Part shown: one piece after another, positions 20,644-28,176 of the stretch
Numbering within the stretch: position 1 is the first letter of the stretch
Layout of the letters: the number at the start of each line of letters is the position of its first letter
NCBI GenBank assembly: GCA_001579985.1
Contig: LRSR01012456.1
Coordinates: 1 to 28,176, forward strand
DNA from: Hypsibius dujardini
Taxonomy: Eukaryota > Tardigrada > Eutardigrada > Parachela > Hypsibiidae
DNA length: 28,176 bases
Direction of reading: 5' to 3'
The notes under the pieces: generated by a model
What the model saw: only the letters and a program-made list of their open reading frames with translations
Told to the model about the DNA's origin: nothing
Database searches by the model: none
Program-made: the position numbers and the translations under genes

Positions 20644-21185
20644 CATGCTTTCCCATTAGTTTCATTGCAATTATTTATGCCTGCATTTATGCCTTCTTTT
20701 TATGTTTTATTTTGTTATTGCACTTGCACTGTTTTGGGGGCAATACAGTTTTCTCTCCACCACCACCAAAAAGCCCAAGATTTATGTCCCGGCTTCACTT
20801 TATTTTTCAAACGACTTGAAATTAAAACATAATTAAAGATTCGTCTTCATAATTGGTACTGAATGAGTTGGGATTGTTCTAATGGAGCGCTGAATGATTA
20901 TGTCAACTGCCAATTATTGCGCGGCGTCCAGGGGCCCTGCAAACAGTCGCAGGGAACAAAAGGCGGGGCTAAACTAAGGCTCTGCCCCTTTTGGGATATT
21001 AACACTCGAACTCCGCCCACAAACCGGTATTGCTGCAGCGACTATTCGCACGCGCATCTTTGCGCACTTTGCAGTGAGCAACAAACTGAAGATTTTTCTC
21101 CAGCAGCGAACCCACCGTCAAACTAGCGGTCCTCCATCATTTCCTGCTGGATTTTCCCTGATTATCATCCCTATTTTGGATCACC
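20644..21185. promoter_or_regulatory. Artemis 3' flank and RPS6 upstream region
   Basis: The first 200 bp are T-rich 3' flank without a canonical AATAAA. At 20956-20995 is a GC-box hairpin: AACAAAAGGCGGGGCT, a short spacer, then GCTCTGCCCCTTTTGGG. It lies about 190 bp before the RPS6 ATG and is a candidate Sp/KLF-type promoter element. A pyrimidine-rich TOP-like start cannot be fixed without transcript data. Confidence 0.4.
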
Positions 21186-23485
21186 ATGAAGGTAGGCTGT
21201 CTTCCCGACGGAATTTCCCACACCTTGGGGGAATTGGGGCCGGAGTTGGGGCCACTGGAATTTCATCTCAGCGCCAGATGTTTCTTCATTTCCTTCACGT
21301 GGCTGTTCACCGGGTGTTTTGTGTGTTTTCCAGTTGAACATCGCTTATCCGGCCACCGGCGCCCAGAAGCTCATCGAGATTGAGGATGAGCATAAAGTGC
21401 GCTTTTTCTACGACCGTCGCATGGGCAATGAAGTGGCCATGGACAGCCTGGGAGATGAGTGGAAGGTGCGTTGTGCTGGTGTATTCTTTGAGGACTTCTT
21501 TGAGAAAGTCTCTGATGATAGTCCTGTTTTTCCCATTCGATCCTGCATATTTGTTTTATTTTTCTTCCTGGGATAGAAGTCTGATTTTTAGCGTTAATTA
21601 AATCGGTCAGACCGATCTTAAAACACTTGCAGGAAGGGGAGAATTGCAGTTACAGGGTGAAAAAATTGATTCCTTCTTGATTTTCATTCCCTTTTTGAAA
21701 CTCGAATTTGTCGGCGTTCTCAAACTATTGGGCAGACATGACTCAATGATTGTTCATCGGATTAGGCTATGTTTGCTGCTTGTATACGTTCCAGAGTTGT
21801 TTCTATTCACTCACTCTGCGTCTTTGCTTTGATGTGGTCTCTGCTTTAGTTAATCAACTAAAGCAGAGACCACATCAAATCAATTGCATTTCTTTACTAT
21901 TCTGATTTCTAGTCATTGGTTTATAATTAAAATAATTTCTTTAGCAGAAGTAATATGAGTGATAAATTTAAACAAATTTATTTTTGTTTTGTTTCATGCG
22001 CCTACAAACTTATAGGTCGATTGCTTGATTGAATAATGCTTTGCAGGGATACACTTGCCGCATCGCGGGAGGCAATGACAAGCAGGGCTTCCCCATGAAG
22101 CAGGGAGTCCTCACCACCGGTCGAGTGCGCCTGCTGATGGCCAAGGGAGTCTCGTGCTACCGTCCCAGGCGCACTGGTGAGCGCAAGCGAAAGTCCGTGC
22201 ACGGCTGCATCGTCGACTCTTCGCTGAGCGTGCTGAGTCTGGTGATCACGAAGAAAGGTTAGTTCATGCGAATATCGTCGGTTGGAATGTTTTGGTCTCC
22301 AAATTGGCGGATCTTCTACATTCGCGCGTTTTTTTCTAAACATGGTAGGTGAGGGAGAGCTCCCCGGCATCACTGACAAGGTCGTGCCCCGTCGTCTGGG
22401 ACCGAAGAGAGCCAGCCATATCCGCAAACTCTTCAATCTTACCAAGGATGATGATGTGCGACAGTTTGTCGTCCGTCGGCCATTGAAGGAGAAGGAAGGT
22501 GTGGAATGTTTTCCTACCAGTTTTGGCTAGATTGGCGGCGTTGATTGGTTGATCATTTCGGTTGCATTGGTTAGCGATTGATCAGTGATGCATTCGTTGA
22601 TTGATATATTGTCTATTTGTTTTTATTATCTTGATACTGCTTGCTTGATTGATCTATTGACGAGTTCAGTGAAGTACATTTCGATTCATTATAGCCTGGT
22701 CAAGTTGCGGAAGTTCTTGTCGTTACATTCTGATTCCGTTCCGTAGGAAAGAAGCTGCGGACTAAGGCGCCCAAGATTCAGCGTCTGATCACTCCCCGTC
22801 GGCTGCAGCGAAAACGTTTCCGAGTTTCTCTCAAGAAGAAGCGCGCAGAGAAGTCTAAGGGCGAGGCTGCAGAGTACGCTAAGCTGCTCACCCAGCGGGT
22901 CAAGGAGGAGAAGGAGCGGAAAGAATCGGCCAAGCGTCGACGCAGCAGTGCTTCCCGCAGTTCAGACACTGGAAAGACCACTCCCCAGCCGTCGGTCACA
23001 GAAAAGGCCCCGAAGAAGACTGGCAAGGTGCCCGCCAAGGTAAGCGGAAAAGTGCGCCGTTTTATTTTCTATGGCTCAGTTTGTTATGTGTTTTAAAACA
23101 TAATTAATTTGTTTCCTACGTAAATTTATAGTAAATTAATTTATATTTTCCTATGGCCTGTATAATTAATTTGATTTGTAAATGGATTCAGGCTCCGGAA
23201 GCAGCTCTTCAGGTGGTCGGTGGCGCCAAGAAGTCAGACCAGCCCGCCGCCAAGAAGGGTGCGGCAGCGCCGGCTGTTCAGGCCAAGAGCGCCGCCGCAG
23301 CCCCTGCTGCCAAGGGAAAGGGTGACAGCAAGCCGGCCAAGGAGGCTGCACCGAAGAAGGCTGCCCCAGTGGCTGCTGCTGCCAAGGAGCAGGCCCCGGC
23401 GAAGAAGGCTGCAGCTCCGGCCCCAGCCAAGAAGGAGGCAGCGGCCGCACCACCCAAGCAATCTGGAGCAGCGAAGAAAAAGTAG
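21186..23485 (+). CDS. RPS6: 40S ribosomal protein eS6 with an Ala/Lys/Pro-rich C-terminal extension, six coding exons
   Basis: Exons 21186-21191 (Met-Lys only), 21334-21465, 22047-22257, 22349-22498, 22747-23039 and 23192-23485, giving 361 aa (human 249). The first 240 or so residues are highly conserved: [79 protein letters not shown] and [20 protein letters not shown]. The S6-kinase site is kept as [10 protein letters not shown] (residues 230-239). Residues 265-361, all on the last exon, are an added tail of Ala, Lys and Pro resembling a histone H1 C-terminus ([20 protein letters not shown], ending SGAAKKK). The body is ordinary eS6 of the small subunit; the tail should project from the ribosome. 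Intron 2 holds a perfect 24-bp hairpin. Confidence 0.97.
21828..21879. repeat. Perfect 24-bp hairpin with 4-nt loop in RPS6 intron 2
   Basis: The arm from 21828 begins TTTGATGTGGTCTCTGC; its exact reverse complement runs 21856-21879; the loop is AATC. There are no mismatches. It is shorter and more perfect than a typical animal pre-miRNA. Confidence 0.95.
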
Positions 23486-25018
23486 ACCGTCTCCTTTCAT
23501 CTTTCTTTGCTTTTTATTCTCTGTTGGATATGCGTAAAATGAAAAGGAAATCGGTGATTGCGCGATCCTTTTCCGGCACCTTGAAGTGGTGAATGGTGTC
23601 ACAATCAGGGATTTGTAGGGACTTTGTATGGGGATTTTAATGCAGAAACGGGAGAGAGCACTCAATGCAGCACTCACGTTGCAACTTTCGAGACTGATCT
23701 TCGTGTCAGAAGTTACAGACGATCCGAGCTCGAATGCAGGGCAAAGTCGTTAAGATCGAGTAGAGCATACAGAGAGCGAGAGAGAAACACAGAGTGACCA
23801 CTGTCCACGCCCTGGTTAGTGGGGGCACTGATAACATCTACCTCCGATAATGGCAGAAAATCGAGAAATCATTCAATCGCTGCGCCACGGCGTCGTCCGG
23901 ATGTACTAAGTGTTGGTCACTCAGCTTGGGTAGGTCAGAAATCAGAATTCTTCATATGGGTACATGGAAAGAAAGACCGGGTGAGTTGAGCATTCTCTTG
24001 CATTACACAGGGTCTACAATTGAGCTTCAAGTTTGAATTCGACAACCTACAATTTTCATTTCGGGAGTTGTACCGTCCACTTTCCTGGAATATTCCGGGC
24101 CGCTAGCAACGCTAGTGCTGTTTCTTGACACTATCACATCGGAAATTTATTTTACAATCGTTTAGCGTCAGCAGAAAAGCTTAGGAGGGAAAAGCTTGCG
24201 ACCAACACTAGTATGAGGTGAGATCTGTATTTCGGTTCACCCTCCACTTAGTCGATAAATCGGTTCACCAATGGGTTTCTTTTTGATGACAGGTGTTTGA
24301 TTGTTTGATTTTCTGTATTATATCGTAGTATACTATAGCACTTATGGAAATCGAACGAGTGTGCACCTGCCATCAAAGAGAAACCCATGAGTGAGCCAAT
24401 TGATTGACCAAGTAGAGGGCGAGCCGAAATACAGACTTCTCCTCATAGCTCATAATGGAGCCGGAAACTTTAAGAGTGATTTCAGACGTAACCCGGAGTT
24501 CCGCCCCCTGGCTTCAAGAAATTTTTCGGCTCAGGCCAGTTAATAGCAAAATAAATCTTCGATGGGACAGTGTGAAGAAGCCATACTAGAATTGCCAGTT
24601 GCCGTCTTGAGCAGTGCAAATGATTAGTGATGGCCTCCTTGGATCATTTGTACGTACAAGTACTAGTACACGTCCAGACATTCATTGATTCCTTGGTTGA
24701 ATGCAAGCAGCGAGATATAGGGTAGTATTAGATCAGATGGCACAAACATAAGAAGCCCACTAAAATACAGCTAAATGCAGATAATCCGACAATTAGAAGG
24801 GAAAAGGGGTGTCCACCTAAAACACTAGGCAAAAAAAATAAAAGGATGCCAGTGCACGTTTCAGACTAAAAAGGGAGAAACGTAAAACGAGAGCTGAGAT
24901 GATGTCGCGACGGTGCATCAAGCCATACGGGATACATGATCGGGTAGGGTAGTCTCTGGATTCATAGTGCATTTCCGGAAGAAGTGGTCCGGAGGAAGTG
25001 GGCGGCCAGGGTTGTGAT
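23486..25018. other. Convergent intergenic region, RPS6 / MAN1
   Basis: 1.5 kb with no convincing coding frame. It contains the 3' UTRs of both genes, the foldback element at 24212-24447, and a cluster of short palindromes around 24645-24672 (TTGTACGTACAA, GTACTAGTAC). No RNA gene is recognised. Confidence 0.55.
24212..24447. mobile_element. Long foldback / MITE-like element
   Basis: The left arm, TATGAGGTGAGATCTGTATT at 24212 through CAATGGGTTTCTTTTTGATG to about 24298, is matched in reverse complement by the right arm, about 24360 to 24447. That arm reads back TATGAGGAGAAGTCTGTATT and CATGGGTTTCTCTTTGATGG. Arms are about 88 bp at roughly 80% identity, with a loop of about 60 bp. There is no coding capacity and no obvious target duplication. 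Confidence 0.7.
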
Positions 25019-28000
25019 CTACCAACGCTTCGACGCCACCAGAGGGACATTCTTCTTGATTGCATCGGGGAAACGCTGGTGATAGCGGTCCAGCTTGAGG
25101 AATTTCACCGTGACATGGCGACCGTCAAAGTACTGTCCATGCAGCGCCATGTAGGCGTTGCGGGCGTCTTCGTTGGTAGCGAGCTTGACGTAGACGATTC
25201 CCTGAAAACAAACGAGAAATGTGTGAGAGGCAAAGAAAAAATCAAACAAAAGCTAGTTCTCTCTAGTCAGTACCTCATCGGACGTCGGTTCCACCTCAAC
25301 GTCAAGGATTCGTGCGACGTTATGGCAACGTTCCAGAATAGCCTCAGTCACCTCAGCGGACCAGACGGCCACATCCTTTTGGTTCTCCTCCACGCCGTTG
25401 AACATCCCGCGCACTTTCAGGCAAGGCGTTGCCGCTGTGATGTTTTCCGGCATGATCGATTGCGCCGGAATGGCTGAAGCACCAAACAACAACACTTGTT
25501 TATTTAGGGCGTCTCTGACAACTGCCAAAATCAGTGGACCCGATTCGCTACTTACGTCCTCCTCCCCAGAGACGAGCACGAGTCGAGCGACCGCGTCCGG
25601 ATCCATTCACCGCTGAGCTGGTGCTCGCGGCGGCCGATCGAGTGGACTTGCCCACTGGCGAGTCCGGAACGGTCTGTTCGGCGGAGGAAGAATCCTGCGA
25701 GGGTGACTCCGGCTGCAGCCAGTTCCACACTTCAAAGTCCTCCCCCTGTACTTGCTTCTGCTGCAGACCGATGCGAGACTCATGAGTGTTGACATATGCG
25801 ACAGCGTCATCCCAGACGGAGAGGATCCGCTTGCGCTCCGGTCCGTGGGGCAGGATGGCGTCTCGGATATGGTTCAAGACGCTGCCGGTCGGCTCTTTGC
25901 CGGACTTCTTGGCCGATTCGTAATCCTGCTTCACGGTACCTGTAACATTTAATATGGTTTGGGATTGAGCAGTTCCGTCTGCAATCTGGAGCTCATGGGA
26001 AGGCTTACCGATAATTTGGTTGACCATTTCGTACACCTCATCTTGCCGCTTGGTTCGTCGCTCAAAAAAGCGATACGCAGCCACGATGAATCCCGCTAGC
26101 AAGGTAGCACCTAAAAATTGAGAACACTATCAACACGCTCTTATGCAGTATTGAAGGCCAACCAACGAGCCTACCAAGCACAGCCAGAGCAATCTTGAAC
26201 AACAGAGTAGCCACGGCTTCCTTCATGCGGCAGATGAATCCCTTCGAGGCATAGTCACTTTCGAGGTAGAACACGTCCTCTTTGGCTGCTGCAGGTTTAC
26301 TCTCACGATCGAGAGCTCTGCAGTCAAACAATTAAAAGATTCTGTACTGAAGGTGTCGAAAAAAAAGGTGATTTACCTGATGCCCCAGTGCGCGTTGGAG
26401 ACGATCAAATGGACGGCACGTGTGAAGTCGCGTAAACTGCCCTTGGGCACGGCGTCTACGGCGAAGCTGCGGGCGTCCGCCACTTTCACACGCGAGTCAC
26501 CAGTTCCCTCACATTCCACCTGACCTACACAAGTTATTACACAGGACGGGTTATTTAAGCGAAAGCCTTTTGGAATAAAAAAGTCCAACCTTTTTTTTGG
26601 GCCAAGTATTTGGAGAGCGCCGCAGCCATGTCCAAGGAATCGATAATTTCTTCCGGCTTATAACAGACCGGACCGCCGGGCGAGTTGGGGTCCTGGTCTT
26701 CCACGCACTGATGAAGATTATCCGCTACAAACATAGAACATGCCAATGTAATCCAGCGAGATATTTCGAAGACCATGAAATGCTTACCTTCAGAAGCGCC
26801 ATTTAATCGATAACGCACAATGGTAGTTTCCACATCCGACGTGCCATACCGCATGCGCACGTACGCCCCACCGGCTCCCAGGAAAAAGAGCAAAAACGCC
26901 AACGCCAACAGCCCGCTGGAGTGTCGCGAGAACCAATTGCCCTCCTCGCGTATCGAGTTGGAGTTGAAGCGCAGCGGTCGCGGTCGCGGCGGACTGTGGT
27001 GGGTGTGCGGCGTCCGATCGCGGCTCGTTGTCTGCGGCGTCAGATGGATCGGGTCCTCACCCAACAAGCGACTAAAGACGCCCCACTTTCTTGGCGGCGG
27101 CGGCGACGGGGAGTCTGAAATATTTAGTGGGCCACCGCCGAAGGAGGACAGCGACGGCCGGCCCAGCACGGAGCGGGGACGGACCTCACCGGCAAGGACG
27201 TCGCGGTTGCGGATGGGTGTGACCGCCCCGAACGAGTCCTGAACCGAGTAGCCGTGTCGTCGGTCCAACGGAGTACTGGTGTTAGGTGCTTCTTGTCGGC
27301 TGCTGCGGTTGAACCAACCGCTTAATCCGGACAGTTTGCTGCCGCTGTTACTGCTGGAGGAGAGGTCGGTCGACGCAGACGGACCGGCTTTGCTCGAGCC
27401 GAAAAAACGGCCGTTCAAGTTTCCACGCATCGGAGTGCCACCTGGAAGGACAAGAATCCGTTATGCGGTGAGTAAATTGAATGACAAGAAGGTAACGTAA
27501 CAACCGGAACGGCAATAAAGAAGATCGGGGGCTGAATCGGCAAGAGCAATAGACGAATCATCAATAGATCAAACCCATATTTAACAGATGCATAATCATA
27601 TCATTCAATGAAGCAAGGCAGAATCCAATAATTTTTTTCGAAGGTTCAAATGGTTCGGAGTAACAATAAAACAGCCGCGGTAAGTAGTCAGTCGTACCTG
27701 TAGCATCAGCCGGCAACCCTCGTCTTTTGGAAGAGTCCACGGCGTCTTCGTCTTCATCTGAACTGAACGCGGCACCCGATCGTGGCGATCGTCGTGGAGT
27801 CGGAACAGCAGCCGGCTTCAGTGTACGTGGTAACGGTGCAATCGTGGGTGAAGGCGTTCGCTTGACTGTCGCCCGGACCGGTTGGCTTATCGGATTCGGC
27901 TTGGAAACAACGACCGGAATCGGTTTTCCAGCAACCGGTGGAGTGGGTTGCTTGGAGGTGCCCATCAACTTGACCAGACGTCGTTCAAGCGCTTTCCGTG

Positions 28001-28094
28001 TCGACTCCGTGATTGGTGGGACGCTGTCCTGGTAAGTTCCCAAGCGCTCTCGCAGCTGTATATCCGTCAGAGCGGCCACTTCTTTTTCCGCCAT
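25019..28094 (-). CDS. LEMD3: MAN1 / LEMD3 inner nuclear membrane protein, nine coding exons
   Basis: Exons in transcript order: 28094-27698, 27441-26788, 26724-26590, 26524-26377, 26317-26175, 26110-26009, 25939-25556, 25473-25274, 25201-25019. All GT-AG phases agree, giving 781 aa (human 911). MAN1 sits in the inner nuclear membrane, binds BAF and lamins, and restrains Smad signalling. The LEM domain is at residues 5-47 (LTDIQLRERLGTYQDSVPPI then TESTRKAL). A Ser/Pro-rich nucleoplasmic linker follows. TM1 is near 309-328 (GLLALAFLLFFLGAGGAYV) and TM2 near 479-507. Between them is a luminal MSC domain with Cys-containing CYKPEEIIDSLDMAAAL. The C-terminal RRM-like (UHM) Smad-binding domain includes TPCLKVRGMFNGVEE, GIVYVKLATNEDARNAYMAL, FDGRHVTVKFLKLDRYHQRF and P. 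LEMD2 lacks this last domain, which separates the two. Exon 1 may be preceded by a UTR intron (TTTTAG about 28120). Confidence 0.93.
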
Positions 28095-28176
28095 CTCGAC
28101 AGTTAGGTCTAAAATGACAGAAAAAAAGGTTAAATTTAGCCGATGAGAAACAACATACGTATGAGATAGAACACCA

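Noticed and set aside
21828-21879. A classical microRNA gene in RPS6 intron 2
   Set aside because: The stem is only 24 bp, perfect, with a 4-nt loop. Animal pre-miRNAs usually have longer stems with mismatches. Kept as an unexplained hairpin.
1-28176. tRNA, rRNA, CRISPR arrays, prokaryotic operons or autonomous transposase genes
   Set aside because: None found. GGTTCGA-like B-box words (for example 12106, 13514, 14324) lack a tRNA cloverleaf, and no transposase or reverse transcriptase motifs appear in any frame.

Overview
This is a eukaryotic, almost certainly metazoan, window. Nearly every gene is split by GT-AG introns, many of them only about 60-160 nt. The recognisable proteins are animal-type nuclear proteins. 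CENP-I (a CCAN kinetochore subunit) and Artemis are both present. Both are missing from well-known fast-evolving invertebrates such as flies and nematodes, so this is a different lineage. The proteins are divergent from their vertebrate counterparts, except RPS6 and the MSH2 ATPase core. No species can be named from the sequence alone.

Layout from left to right. The last exon of an unrecognised gene (+, 151-357) is followed by about 1 kb of AT-rich spacer holding a foldback element. CENP-I (+, 1399-3992) then converges on borealin/CDCA8 (-, 4410-5684). After a minisatellite-bearing spacer comes an MSH2 homologue (-, 6756-9773). It is head-to-head with an unrecognised coiled-coil-like gene (+, 10383-12623). 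That gene converges tail-to-tail on TBC1D19 (-, 12639-14847), with only 15 bp between the stop codons. Next come an unresolved 0.8 kb stretch, TFIIB (-, 15687-17339), a divergent promoter region with a TATAG minisatellite, Artemis/DCLRE1C (+, 17992-20643), RPS6 (+, 21186-23485), a 1.5 kb spacer with a second foldback element, and MAN1/LEMD3 (-, 25019-28094).

The genes fall into three groups: chromosome segregation and nuclear envelope (CENP-I, borealin, MAN1), DNA repair (MSH2, Artemis), and housekeeping expression (TFIIB, RPS6). Each has its own promoter side and there is no operon-like organisation. The functional clustering may be chance.

Four points most deserve a second look. First, Artemis has an in-frame TGA at codon 186, although every catalytic motif and splice phase is intact on both sides of it. 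Second, MSH2 has no room for the mismatch-binding and connector domains and also ends early. Third, RPS6 carries a histone-H1-like Ala/Lys/Pro tail of about 97 residues on its own last exon. Fourth, there are several perfect or long inverted repeats, and (CAGA)n and (TGAT)n simple repeats that recur in introns and spacers. Exon coordinates were derived by hand from splice consensus, reading phase and remembered family alignments; they have not been tested against transcripts.
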